DNA of 64,000 bases, taken from Streptomyces collinus. Its GTDB lineage: Bacteria > Actinomycetota > Actinomycetes > Streptomycetales > Streptomycetaceae. The translations under genes and the position numbers were made by a program. The stretch spans positions 4,774,001-4,838,000 of the forward strand of contig NZ_CP133771.1 in assembly GCF_031348265.1 (NCBI RefSeq). Reading direction: 5' to 3'. Below are positions 1 through 7,816 of the stretch, in pieces; position 1 is the stretch's first letter, and each line of letters starts with the position of its first letter. The notes under the pieces were generated by a model. The model was not told where the DNA came from, did not search any database, and saw nothing but the letters and a program-made list of their open reading frames with translations.

Positions 1-484
1 CCGCGGTCTGGTCGAGCAGTTCCTCGATGTGCTGCCCCAACCGCCGGTTGTACAGCCGCAGTACGAGGCGGAGGCGGGGGTTGAAGCGGCGGGCGGTGAG
101 CGCGGCGCGGATGTTGGTCTCGTCGTCGTCGTAGACGAGGGCGAGCGCCGCCGCCCGGTCGGCGCCCACCTCGGTGAGCACGGCGTCGGTGACCTCGGCG
201 GCCTCGACGACCTGGTCGTTCGGGGCCGGTTCGGCACCGCCCGTCCCCGCCCGGCCGGCGGCCGCGCTCACCACCCGGTCGAGCAGCGCCGCCGAAGCGG
301 CCCGGGCCCGCCCGGCCACAGGCCGGCGCACCCGCCTCCCGGAGGGCGGTACGACGAGCGTGACCTGCTCGGCGTAGACACCGCGGAGTTCGGCGGCCAG
401 CCGGTGCGCGAGCCCGTCGTCACCGCACACGATCATGTGCGTGGCCGGATCACTCGGCTGACCTTGGTTCGGAACGCTCCCCAC
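1..484 (-). CDS. NAD-binding (TrkA/CASTOR-like) ion-channel-related protein, C-terminus cut by window edge
   Basis: The minus strand is open from a stop just upstream of a GTG at 484 to the window edge. The protein contains MIVCGDDGLAHRLAAELRG about 16 residues after that GTG, which is the start of a Rossmann-type RCK/TrkA-N domain. Later it has ALVYDDETNIRAAL and LRLVLRLYNRRLGQHIEELL, typical of the regulatory domain of CASTOR/POLLUX-like or TrkA-type channel proteins in Streptomyces. The start could instead be the ATG at 436, but that would cut into the lead of the first beta strand. The C-terminal part and any membrane segments lie outside the window. The family call is by recognition; the transported ion cannot be inferred. 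Confidence 0.7.
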   Translation of the reverse strand, partial: MGSVPNQGQPSDPATHMIVCGDDGLAHRLAAELRGVYAEQVTLVVPPSGRRVRRPVAGRARAASAALLDRVVSAAAGRAGTGGAEPAPNDQVVEAAEVTDAVLTEVGADRAAALALVYDDDETNIRAALTARRFNPRLRLVLRLYNRRLGQHIEELLDQTA

Positions 485-586
485 GGGGAGAAGACTGCCT
501 CACCGGGACGGCCGGTTCCAGAAGGGGACCGCGGGGCGTGAACACCCGGCCGTCGCTGTCCGTACGCAAGGGGAGGGAATGGGGCA

Positions 587-1693
587 ATGCCCTCGCGCAC
601 CACCGGAGGTACCGGGCCCGTGGCCATCACGAAGACCGTCCCGCAGGACGGCGCCGATCCTGGGCAAGCCGAGCGCGGGGACGCCCACAGCGGGGATGCC
701 AGGCCTGCGGACACCGCGACGGACGGCGGCAGGGATGCGGAGGCCCGGCACCTCAACTCCCCGCTCCTGCTGACCCTTTTGCTGCTGACGGCGGTGATGT
801 TCCAGGACCCGCTCCGCGGGGCCCTGGCCGCACCGGTGATGCAGAGCTGGATGACGGTCTTCGTCGCGGTCATGGTCCAGGCGCTGCCGTTCCTGGTGCT
901 CGGTGTGCTGCTGTCGGCGGCGATCGCGGTGTTCGTGCCGCCGTCGTTCTTCGCCCGGGCCCTGCCGAAGCACCCGGCGCTGGCGGTCCCGGTCGCGGGC
1001 GCGGCGGGCGCGGTACTGCCCGGCTGCGAGTGCGCGTCGGTGCCGGTGGCCGGCGCCCTGGTCCGCCGCGGCGTCACACCGGCGGCGGCTCTGGCCTTCC
1101 TCCTCTCGGCGCCCGCCATCAACCCCATCGTGCTGACGGCGACGGCCGTGGCGTTCCCCGGCAACCCCGAGATGGTCCTGGCCCGTTTCGTCGCCAGTCT
1201 GCTCGTGGCCTGCTCGATGGGCTGGCTCTGGCACCGCCTCGGCCGCACGGACTGGCTGCGTCCCCCGGCCCGCGCGTCGTACGAGGGACAGAGCAAGGGC
1301 GCGGCCTTCTGGGGCTCGGTCCGCCACGACGTGACGCACGCGGGCGGCTTCCTGGTGATCGGCGCGATGGCCGCGGCGACCCTGAAGGCGGTGGTCCCGG
1401 CGCAGTGGCTGAGCCTCGCTGCGGGCAACCCCGTGCTGTCGGTCCTGTTCCTCGCGGCCCTGGCCGTCCTGCTCTCCATCTGCTCGGAGGCGGACGCGTT
1501 CGTGGCGGCGTCCCTGACCCAGTTCTCGCTGACGGCCCGTCTGACGTTCCTGGTCGTCGGCCCGATGATCGACCTGAAGCTCTTCGCGATGCAGGCGGGC
1601 ACCTTCGGCCGCGCCTTCGCCCTGCGCTTCGCCCCCGCGACCTTCGCCCTGGCCGTGGTCGTATCGGCCCTGACCGGAACGGTCCTGCTGTGA
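587..1693 (+). CDS. Permease of the DUF318/UPF0718 (PF03773) family
   Basis: A 368-residue integral membrane protein. The first 60 residues are polar and rich in Gly, Asp and Ala. About eight hydrophobic segments follow, beginning near residue 62 (LLLTLLLLTAVMF). Family signatures are the cysteine motif AVLPGCECASVPVAGAL, the following SAPAINPIVLTA loop and LSICSEADAFVAAS near residue 300, all diagnostic for PF03773 permeases. An AGGGGAGGG ribosome binding site precedes the ATG at 587. The stop overlaps the GTG of the next gene, so the two are translationally coupled, the usual pairing of this permease with a TIGR03943 subunit. The substrate is unknown; members have been linked to metal or metalloid export. 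Confidence 0.85.
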   Translation: MPSRTTGGTGPVAITKTVPQDGADPGQAERGDAHSGDARPADTATDGGRDAEARHLNSPLLLTLLLLTAVMFQDPLRGALAAPVMQSWMTVFVAVMVQALPFLVLGVLLSAAIAVFVPPSFFARALPKHPALAVPVAGAAGAVLPGCECASVPVAGALVRRGVTPAAALAFLLSAPAINPIVLTATAVAFPGNPEMVLARFVASLLVACSMGWLWHRLGRTDWLRPPARASYEGQSKGAAFWGSVRHDVTHAGGFLVIGAMAAATLKAVVPAQWLSLAAGNPVLSVLFLAALAVLLSICSEADAFVAASLTQFSLTARLTFLVVGPMIDLKLFAMQAGTFGRAFALRFAPATFALAVVVSALTGTVLL

Positions 1694-2418
1694 ACCGCCT
1701 GGCCCAGACGGCCCTCCTCTTCCTGCTCGGCGCGACCCTCCTGCACGCGGGCACGACCGACCTCTACCTGCGCTACGTCAAGGAGGGCCTGCGCCCCCTG
1801 GTCCTCCTGGCGGGCGCCGTCCTGATCGTCACGGCGGCGGCAACCCTCTGGTACGACCGCCGCGGCACCGCCACGCACGAGCGAGGCACCCCCACCCACG
1901 ACCACCACCGAGAACCCCGCGTCTCCTGGCTCCTCACGCTCCCGGTCCTCGCCCTGATCCTGGTCGCCCCGCCGGCCCTGGGCTCCTACAGCGCGGCCCA
2001 CACCGGCACGGCCCTGACCAAGCCCTTCGGCTTCCCGGCCCTCCCCACCGGCGACGCCCCCCTCCGCCTCGCCGTGGCCGACTACGCCGGCCGCGCGATC
2101 TACGACGACGGCCGCGCCCTCCGCGACCGCGAGCTGAAGATCACCGGTTTCGTCACCCTGGACCGCAAGGGCGCCCCCTACCTGGTCCGCATGGGCCTCA
2201 ACTGCTGTGCGGCGGACGCCCAGCCGGTCAAGATCGCCCTGACGGGCAACGTCCCTCCCGTCCTGCGCCCGGACACATGGCTGGAGATCACCGGCACCTA
2301 CACACCCCGCCGCACGAAGGACCCGGTCAACGACGGCCCGATCCCCTACCTGGAGGTGACGACCGCGAGACCGGTCCCCACTCCGCACGACCCGTACGAC
2401 GAGACGTGGAACACCTGA
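1690..2418 (+). CDS. TIGR03943/DUF1980 family permease subunit
   Basis: A 242-residue protein starting at GTG 1690, whose first bases overlap the TGA of the upstream permease. It begins with two membrane helices (QTALLFLLGATLLHA and LRPLVLLAGAVLIVTAAATLW), has a third near residue 80, and ends in an extracytoplasmic beta-rich domain with a conserved Cys pair (MGLNCCAADAQP) and LEITGTYTP. This layout is that of TIGR03943, which accompanies PF03773 permeases. The pair most likely forms one membrane complex. The function of the Cys pair is not known; metal or thiol chemistry is a reasonable guess. Confidence 0.85.
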   Translation: MNRLAQTALLFLLGATLLHAGTTDLYLRYVKEGLRPLVLLAGAVLIVTAAATLWYDRRGTATHERGTPTHDHHREPRVSWLLTLPVLALILVAPPALGSYSAAHTGTALTKPFGFPALPTGDAPLRLAVADYAGRAIYDDGRALRDRELKITGFVTLDRKGAPYLVRMGLNCCAADAQPVKIALTGNVPPVLRPDTWLEITGTYTPRRTKDPVNDGPIPYLEVTTARPVPTPHDPYDETWNT

Positions 2419-2482
2419 ACTGCGGTATGGCACGGCCCCGTTGGGGTACCCGCAGGGAACCGCTGATCAGCGAGGGGCACCC

Positions 2483-2893
2483 ATGACCACACTCCGAGGC
2501 GGCCACACCGCGGAATTCGACCGGCCGCTCCTGCCCGAAGCGGCCCGCGAGGAACTGGCGAAGGCCGACCACCGGGCCAACCTGACCCTGGCCACCCTGG
2601 GCGCGGCCCTGGCCGCCCTCCTCACCGCGATCACCGTGGGCGTCATCACCCCCACCCAGTACGCCACGATCCCCCAGCTCCTCCTCTGGACGGGCTGCGC
2701 GGCCTGCGCCCCGTCCCTGGTCCTCCTGAGCCTCGCGACCAAGCCCCAGCCGGCCACCACGGCCGACACCCCGCCCCAGCTGCTCACCCGCACGACCTGC
2801 GCGAAGCGCCGCCGCATACGTCAGGCGATGGCGTGGGGAGCGGCGTTCCTCGCCTTGACCCTTGCGGGGACGCTGGCGGGGCTGCTCTCCTAG
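2483..2893 (+). CDS. Small membrane protein resembling Pycsar effector (PycTM) domain
   Basis: A 136-residue protein from ATG 2483, chosen because CGAGGGG lies 9 bases upstream. After a polar N-terminus comes ELAKADHRANLTLATLGAAL, matching the KADxKAsxLLai signature of the PycTM/DUF5706 two-helix effector family. A second hydrophobic segment follows near residue 70 (IPQLLLWTGCAACAPSLVLLSLA), then a basic stretch and a last helix at the C-terminus (MAWGAAFLALTLAGTLAGLLS). No nucleotide cyclase is adjacent, so a Pycsar role is only suggested by the fold. It could be a housekeeping membrane protein of the same superfamily. Confidence 0.6.
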   Translation: MTTLRGGHTAEFDRPLLPEAAREELAKADHRANLTLATLGAALAALLTAITVGVITPTQYATIPQLLLWTGCAACAPSLVLLSLATKPQPATTADTPPQLLTRTTCAKRRRIRQAMAWGAAFLALTLAGTLAGLLS

Positions 2894-2904
2894 ACCGCCC
2901 GGTT

Positions 2905-2933
2905 TGGAGCGCGGCTGGAGTCTCGCTCGCGAA
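2905..2933 (+). promoter_or_regulatory. Candidate SARP binding repeats upstream of the cluster's first gene
   Basis: Three heptamers with exactly 11-bp period: TGGAGCG (2905), TGGAGTC (2916) and TCGCGAA (2927). They match the tandem TCGAGC-type boxes of SARP regulators loosely. They lie about 90 bp upstream of the methyltransferase start at 3025. This set is weaker than the other boxes in the cluster. Confidence 0.45.
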
Positions 2934-3024
2934 GGCATCCAGGGCCGTCGCCCAGGGGAGCGGCGTCTGTAACTCTCGGCGGAGAGACCGCGAACGTCTC
3001 GAAACTCGTGACGGGGAGTTCCGC

Positions 3025-3576
3025 ATGCCCAATGCCGTTTCCTGCACCGGCTCTTCGGCCGAATGCTCCGCCGTTCCATCCTTCGAAGCCGCCACCGGAA
3101 CCCTCCTCCAGCAGTTGGTGCTGGCGGCCGGTCCCCTCACCGTGCTCCAGATCGGCTGTCCGTACGAGTCGTTCACCGCGAGGCTCGCGGCCGCGGTGAG
3201 CGAGAACGGGCACGGCCGGGTCATCTGCTGCGAGCCGGAGACCGTACGGGCCGAGGCCGCCGCGGCGGCGGTCGAGAAGGCCGGACTCGGACGGTACGCG
3301 GAGGTCCGGGAGGGCCGTCCCGAGCGGTCGCTGGCGACCGTCCCCGGACCGGTCGACCTGCTGCTGCTCGGCGGCCCGCCGGAGTCCTTCCTGCCGCTGC
3401 TGAAGCTGGTGGAACCCAGGATGCTGCCGGGCGCGGTGGTGGTGGCCCACGGCGTACGGGACGTGCGGGCGCTGTGCGCGGAATTCATCGCCCACGTCCG
3501 GTTCTCCGGCAGCGGCTATGTGTCGCTCCCCCTTCCCTTCGACGGCGGCGTGGAAATGGCCGTCCGCGCCGCCTGA
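3025..3576 (+). CDS. Class I SAM-dependent methyltransferase-like protein
   Basis: A 183-residue protein from ATG 3025, preceded by ACGGGGAG. Residues 38-60 (LTVLQIGCPYESFTARLAAAV) form a motif-I like nucleotide-binding turn. It is followed by an acidic strand end (VICCEPE), PVDLLLLGGPPESFLPLLKLV and LPGAVVVAHGVRDV, as in short caffeoyl-CoA-type O-methyltransferases. The glycine pattern of motif I (GCPYES) is unusual, so activity is uncertain. It is the first gene after candidate SARP boxes, so it probably belongs to the polyketide cluster. A role in O-methylation or as a non-catalytic partner is inference. Confidence 0.6.
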   Translation: MPNAVSCTGSSAECSAVPSFEAATGTLLQQLVLAAGPLTVLQIGCPYESFTARLAAAVSENGHGRVICCEPETVRAEAAAAAVEKAGLGRYAEVREGRPERSLATVPGPVDLLLLGGPPESFLPLLKLVEPRMLPGAVVVAHGVRDVRALCAEFIAHVRFSGSGYVSLPLPFDGGVEMAVRAA

Positions 3577-3661
3577 CGGATGCGCGGCGCCCGAGGGATC
3601 CGCGCCGCCCGACGGAAACGCCCCGCCTGACGAATCCGCGCAGCCATCCTCTAGGAGTGCC

Positions 3662-3988
3662 GTGTCCCCTCGTCCGTTCGACCCGGAGTTCCTGCCCGAG
3701 GGACACCCCGACAAGAACCCCGTCCCACCCCGCGGCACCGCCTCGCGCGCCCTGTGGCGAGGGCTGGTTCGCTACCTCCTGCTGCCGGCGTACCGCGCGC
3801 TGGTGGCCCTCGGATCGGTGCACGTGGCAGCGCTCTGGCATCCGGAGTTCGGGCCCGCGGTCAGCCGGCCGCCGCAGGAGCCGCCGAGCTACAGGACGTT
3901 TCGAGCGGGTCTTGAGAGCGGGCCGGAAGCCTGGCCGGGACATCCCCACCCCCCAGTTCCCAGAGAGAATCGAGGAGATCTGTCATGA
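3662..3988 (+). CDS. Small hypothetical protein (possibly DUF6059-like)
   Basis: A 108-residue protein from GTG 3662, which has CTAGGAG 6 bases upstream. It has a Pro-rich N-terminus, one hydrophobic amphipathic segment (LWRGLVRYLLLPAYRALVALGSVHVAALW) and a Pro/Gly-rich tail. The pattern recalls the small DUF6059 proteins that sit beside SARP-controlled clusters, but I cannot confirm this. The stop overlaps the next start at 3985, so it is expressed with the following genes. Confidence 0.5.
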   Translation: MSPRPFDPEFLPEGHPDKNPVPPRGTASRALWRGLVRYLLLPAYRALVALGSVHVAALWHPEFGPAVSRPPQEPPSYRTFRAGLESGPEAWPGHPHPPVPRENRGDLS

Positions 3989-4353
3989 GCGACGCGCGGC
4001 TGGTCGGCACCTGGACCACGCAGCTGGACGACGACGGCAAGGCGGTCCCCGGACTCGTCTGCTTCTCGGCGGACGGCACGGTCGTCTCCACCCAGCTCAA
4101 CACGAAGAACATCGGCCTGGGCACCTGGCGCTCCACGGGCCCGCACAGCTTCGAGTACGGCTTCCACATCCTGGCGGCCGACCCCGAGGGCAACCACGTG
4201 GGGGAGGCACATGTCCGGGTGTCGGGCGAGTTCGTCTCGGACACGGAGTGGCAGGGCAACGGCGGTGCCGAGTTCTTCGACCCGCAGGGCACCAAGCTGC
4301 GCGGGCACGCGGGGTCCAAGGTGACCGCCGGCAAGTTCGGCATCGACGACTGA
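3985..4353 (+). CDS. Small lipocalin-like beta-barrel protein
   Basis: A 122-residue protein from ATG 3985. It begins LVGTWTTQLDDDG and alternates short hydrophobic strands with Gly/Asp turns (GLVCFSADGTVVSTQ, GTWRSTGPHSFEYGFHIL, FVSDTEWQGNGGAEFFDPQG), the pattern of a small lipocalin or SnoaL-like barrel. No catalytic motif can be pinned down. It overlaps both neighbours (ATGA at its start, TGATG at its end), so it is coupled to the berberine-bridge-like oxidase. In polyketide clusters such barrels can be cyclases or ligand binders; the role here is unknown. Confidence 0.6.
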   Translation: MSDARLVGTWTTQLDDDGKAVPGLVCFSADGTVVSTQLNTKNIGLGTWRSTGPHSFEYGFHILAADPEGNHVGEAHVRVSGEFVSDTEWQGNGGAEFFDPQGTKLRGHAGSKVTAGKFGIDD

Positions 4354-5801
4354 TGCGGGCGGCGGCGCTGCGGGACCGGCTCGACGGGGACCTGGTTCTG
4401 CCGGACGAGACGGGCTTCGCTCTGGCCCGGCAGCTGCAGAACACCGAGTACGACACGATCGAGCCGTCGGCCGTCGCGTACTGCGCCTCCGAGCGGGATG
4501 TCGCGCTGTGCGTGCGGCACGCCCGGGAGCAGGGGGTGCGGCTGCACGTCCGGGGCGGCGGACACAGCTTCAACGGCTGGTCGACCGGTGAGGGGCTGGT
4601 CGTCGACCTGTCCCGGATGAACCACGCCGTCGCCGAGGGGCCCGTGGTGCGGCTGGGGGCGGGCGTCCAGTCCCTGGACGCGCTGGACGCCCTGCGGTCC
4701 CAGGGGCGGCAGATCGTCACCGGGACGTTTCCCACGGTCGCCGCGGGCGGATTTCTGACCGGCGGCGGGATCGGCTGGCAGACGCGCAGGTTCGGGCTGG
4801 GCAGCGACCGGGTCGCGGCCGCGCGCGTCGTGCTCGCGGACGGCAGGGCCGTCCGCTGCTCGCCCACCGAGGAACCCGATCTGTACTGGGCCTCGCGCGG
4901 CGGGGGCGGCGGCACCTTCGGGGTGGTCACGGAGTTCGAGGTGCGGTCGATCGACGCGCCCGCCATGACCGGCTTCGAGACGCTGTGGGCGTACGACGAC
5001 GCTGTGGAGGTGCTGACGGCCTGGCAGGAGTGGGCCGTGGACGGCCCCGACGAGCTCGGCACCTCTCTGGTCGTGCTGCCGGGCATGTTCGGGCCCGGCG
5101 GGCGCCCCGTGGTCCGGGTCTGGGGGGCGCACCTGGGTCCGGACGAGGCCCTGCACGAGGGTCTGGACGAACTGGCGGAGCGGGCCGGGTGCAAGCCGCT
5201 GAGCAGGACCGTCGCCGCGCGGGGCGGGTATGCCGAGGTGATGCACGAGGCGCTGTGCGGCTCGAAGTCGGTGTCCCAGTGCCGTCGTACGGGAACCGGG
5301 CCCGAGGCCGAGGGGCACCGCCACCCGTACACCCGGCAGAGCTACCGGCTCACCGGCCGGTCCGCGACCCGGGCGGAATCGGCGGCACTGCTCGATGCCT
5401 GGGATCCCGCACTCGACGCGGTGGGCCAGGAGCGCTATCTGCTGTGCATCGCGCTGGGCGGAGCGGCGAACCGGGTGCCGGTCAGCGCCACCGCCTACGC
5501 GCACCGGGACGCCCGGTTCCTGATCGGCTATCAGTTCGCCTGCCGTGAGGCGGAGGCGGACCCGGCGGCGCCGGCGCGGCTGACCGCGCTGGCGGACCGT
5601 GCCGCCGAGGCACTCACGCCGCTCGCTTGCGGCTCGTACATCAACTTCCCCAGCTCGCGGGTGGGCGGGGACTGGGAGACGGAGTACTTCGGCGCGAACC
5701 GGTTCCGGCTGCGCGCCGTGAAGCGGGCCTACGACCCCGAGGACTTCTTCCGGCACGCGCAGAGCATCGGCCGTGCCCCGACGACCGAGGTGGAGTCATG
5801 A
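4353..5801 (+). CDS. FAD-linked oxidase of the berberine-bridge-enzyme (BBE) family
   Basis: A 482-residue protein from ATG 4353. The N-terminal FAD-binding PCMH domain carries RGGGHSFNGWS with His71, the residue that covalently holds FAD in this family, and GGFLTGGGIGWQTRRFGLGSDRV. The Cys used for a second covalent bond in bicovalent members is not seen. The C-terminus holds the BBE motif NFPSSRVGGDWETEYFGANRFRLRAVKRAYDPEDFF. Members oxidise phenols, alcohols or C-C bonds of late polyketide intermediates. It is coupled to the short-chain dehydrogenase at 5798 by an ATGA overlap. Substrate assignment to the aromatic polyketide is inference. Confidence 0.9.
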   Translation: MRAAALRDRLDGDLVLPDETGFALARQLQNTEYDTIEPSAVAYCASERDVALCVRHAREQGVRLHVRGGGHSFNGWSTGEGLVVDLSRMNHAVAEGPVVRLGAGVQSLDALDALRSQGRQIVTGTFPTVAAGGFLTGGGIGWQTRRFGLGSDRVAAARVVLADGRAVRCSPTEEPDLYWASRGGGGGTFGVVTEFEVRSIDAPAMTGFETLWAYDDAVEVLTAWQEWAVDGPDELGTSLVVLPGMFGPGGRPVVRVWGAHLGPDEALHEGLDELAERAGCKPLSRTVAARGGYAEVMHEALCGSKSVSQCRRTGTGPEAEGHRHPYTRQSYRLTGRSATRAESAALLDAWDPALDAVGQERYLLCIALGGAANRVPVSATAYAHRDARFLIGYQFACREAEADPAAPARLTALADRAAEALTPLACGSYINFPSSRVGGDWETEYFGANRFRLRAVKRAYDPEDFFRHAQSIGRAPTTEVES

Positions 5802-6571
5802 GGACGGATCTGCGGAACAAGGTCGTACTGGTCACCGGCGCCTCCTCGGGCATCGGCCGGGCGACGGCCGTGGCGTACGGGGAGGAGGGGGCCAAGGTCG
5901 CGATCACGTACCACAGCAATGAGGACGGGGCCCGGGAGACGGCCCGGCTGGTGACCGAGGCGGGCGGGACTGCGCTGGTGGTGCGCTACGACCTCGCGGA
6001 CGAGCGGTGCATACGGGACGCCGTGGGGCGGGTCGCCGAGGAGTGGGGCGGCATCGACGTGTTGGTGGCCAACGCGGTGGTCTGGAGCGAGGCGATCCCG
6101 CGGCCCGGGCAGCCGGTGCCGCGCTTCGAGGACGTGCCGGCCAAGCAGTGGCAGGAGGTGCTGCGTACGTCCGTCGACGCCGTGTTCCACACGCTGCAGG
6201 CGGTCCTGCCGTGGATGCGCGGACGGCCGTGGGGCCGGATCGTGCTGCTCGGCGCGGGCCTGGCGGACACCGGCAAGGCCGGGGCGGGGGCCTACGGCGC
6301 GGGCAAGTCCGCGCTCTTCGGGCTGATGCGCAGCCTGGCCTGGGAGCTGGGGCCCGACGGGATCCTGGTCAACATGGTCGTGCCGGGCCAGACCAGCACC
6401 GAGACCGTGCGGGCGCACGTGCCCCCGGGCTTTTTGGAGGAGAAGGGCAAGACCTTGCCGTCGGGCCGGATGTCCGCGCCCGAGGACGTGGCCCGGGCCA
6501 TCACCTTCCTGGGCTCGGCCGCCAACGGCAACACCAACGGCGAGACGCTCCGCGTGACGGGCGGCGCCTGA
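5798..6571 (+). CDS. Short-chain dehydrogenase/reductase lacking the catalytic Ser
   Basis: A 257-residue SDR from ATG 5798. The cofactor motif TGASSGIG is intact and YGAGK supplies the catalytic Tyr and Lys. The residue 13 positions before the Tyr, normally Ser, is Ala within IVLLGAGLADTGKAGAGAY, and the NNAG motif is degenerate (VANAVV). This is seen directly. Either the enzyme uses substrate-assisted chemistry or it has become a cyclase, dehydratase or structural partner, as happens with some SDRs of aromatic polyketide pathways. It is coupled to the BBE oxidase. A hairpin-like GC stretch follows, so it probably ends this operon. Confidence 0.85.
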   Translation: MRTDLRNKVVLVTGASSGIGRATAVAYGEEGAKVAITYHSNEDGARETARLVTEAGGTALVVRYDLADERCIRDAVGRVAEEWGGIDVLVANAVVWSEAIPRPGQPVPRFEDVPAKQWQEVLRTSVDAVFHTLQAVLPWMRGRPWGRIVLLGAGLADTGKAGAGAYGAGKSALFGLMRSLAWELGPDGILVNMVVPGQTSTETVRAHVPPGFLEEKGKTLPSGRMSAPEDVARAITFLGSAANGNTNGETLRVTGGA

Positions 6572-6699
6572 CGGGTCCGGCCGGCGTCCGCTCACGGTAC
6601 GGCCCCGCCGCTCTCCGGGAACCCCGGAGCGCGGCGGGGCCCGCCCCGTTCCCGCCTCCTCTTTCCGCCCCCGTTCCTGGCCGGCGCACGCGCGCGGTG

Positions 6700-6728
6700 T
6701 CGAGTTGTCCTCGACGATGTTTCGAGAG
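6700..6728 (+). promoter_or_regulatory. Triple SARP box before the GNAT gene
   Basis: Three near-perfect heptamers with 11-bp period: TCGAGTT (6700), TCGACGA (6711) and TCGAGAG (6722). This is the clearest SARP binding array in the window. The last repeat ends only 21 bp before the ATG at 6750, so the activated transcript would be leaderless or nearly so. Confidence 0.75.
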
Positions 6729-6749
6729 GCCCGGGCCACCGTGTGGGGC

Positions 6750-7712
6750 ATGGAGATTCGTAGCCTCGACGGCGATGAGCCGGCGACCATTGCCGCGTTG
6801 CTTCCCGGATTCCGGGACACCATGAGCCTGGAACTGCCCGGTGATCCACCGGTGACGGAGGCCCTGCTGGCGCGGCTGTTCCAGCGGCGGCACGGGACGG
6901 AACGGATCGTGCTGGCCGCGTACGACGGCGGCACCCCGGCCGGTGTGCTGAAGCTGGGGCTCGATCTGGGAGATCCGAGCGGGCCGGGACACGGTTCGCT
7001 GTGGGTTTTCCCGGGGTTCCGGCGACGCGGTGCCGGGCGGGCGCTGGTGGCTGCGGGGCTGGTGGCGCTGCGGGAGCGCGGGCGGGAGCTGCTGCTGGCC
7101 GACGCTCCCCGGGCGGCGGGCGGCGAGCGGTTCGCGGCGGAGCTCGGAGCCGACCTCATCGGCGAGAGCGTGCGCCATCGGCTCCGCCCGGCCGGGCCCG
7201 CTCGCGCGGCGCTGGAGGCGGCCGCAACCCGGCCGGTGCCCGGTTACCGGCTGGTGGCGTGGCAGGGGCCCTGCCCCGACGACCTGGTGGAGTCCTACGC
7301 CCGGGCCTGGAGCGCCCTGGAGGAGCGGGTCAACGGCCAGGCCAGGATCCGGCGTCCCTCCGCCGACGACGTACGGGCGCGGGAGGCCGAGGCGGAGCGG
7401 GCCGGGCATGTGCCCCACGTGGTGGCGGCACTGCCCGAGCACGGTACGTCGATCGTCGCGTACGCCACCTTGTTCGTGCGCAACAGCCCGATGGCGGACG
7501 TCGGCGAGACGCTGGTGCTGCCCAAGCACCGGCGGCGTGGTCTCGCCACCTGGCTGAAGGGCGAACTGCTGCTCGGGGCCGCCCGGGAGAACAACCGGCT
7601 CGCGCTGATCCAGGTCTTCAACGACACCGCCGACACCGCTGTGGTCGCGCTCAACCGGAAGCTCGGCTTCGAGGCCGACTCGTACTGGTCGACGTACGCG
7701 CTCAAGGCCTGA
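6750..7712 (+). CDS. Two-domain GNAT acetyltransferase
   Basis: A 320-residue protein. ATG 6750 is chosen because the first GNAT strand begins at MEIRSLDGDEP; an in-frame GTG lies at 6741. The N-terminal domain has the acetyl-CoA loop FRRRGAGRALVAAGLVAL near residue 90. The C-terminal domain has the stronger HRRRGLATWLKGELL loop and QVFNDTADTAVVALNRKLGFEA. The layout is that of mycothiol-synthase-like double GNATs. It follows a triple SARP box, which ties it to the cluster. It could acetylate a pathway amine or serve self-resistance; neither is shown. Confidence 0.85.
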   Translation: MEIRSLDGDEPATIAALLPGFRDTMSLELPGDPPVTEALLARLFQRRHGTERIVLAAYDGGTPAGVLKLGLDLGDPSGPGHGSLWVFPGFRRRGAGRALVAAGLVALRERGRELLLADAPRAAGGERFAAELGADLIGESVRHRLRPAGPARAALEAAATRPVPGYRLVAWQGPCPDDLVESYARAWSALEERVNGQARIRRPSADDVRAREAEAERAGHVPHVVAALPEHGTSIVAYATLFVRNSPMADVGETLVLPKHRRRGLATWLKGELLLGAARENNRLALIQVFNDTADTAVVALNRKLGFEADSYWSTYALKA

Positions 7713-7816
7713 GCGGCCGGCCCCGCCCCGATCCGGTCCCGCATCCGTTTCCCCGGTGCCCGATCCCCGGTGCCCGACCCCCGACCCCCGATCAAGAGCC
7801 GAGCCGAGAGGAACCC

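Noticed and set aside
29..541. 170-codon plus-strand frame at the left edge
   Set aside because: The minus strand encodes the NAD-binding protein with clear motifs; this frame is its shadow.
433..2433. Very long minus-strand open frame (666 codons) opposite the permease operon
   Set aside because: The permease and TIGR03943 proteins on the plus strand have clear family motifs. The minus frame is a high-GC shadow with low-complexity Gly/Arg/Ala composition.
3861..5756. 631-codon minus-strand frame over the BBE oxidase
   Set aside because: It has no recognisable domain and mirrors the BBE gene; the plus strand carries PCMH and BBE motifs.
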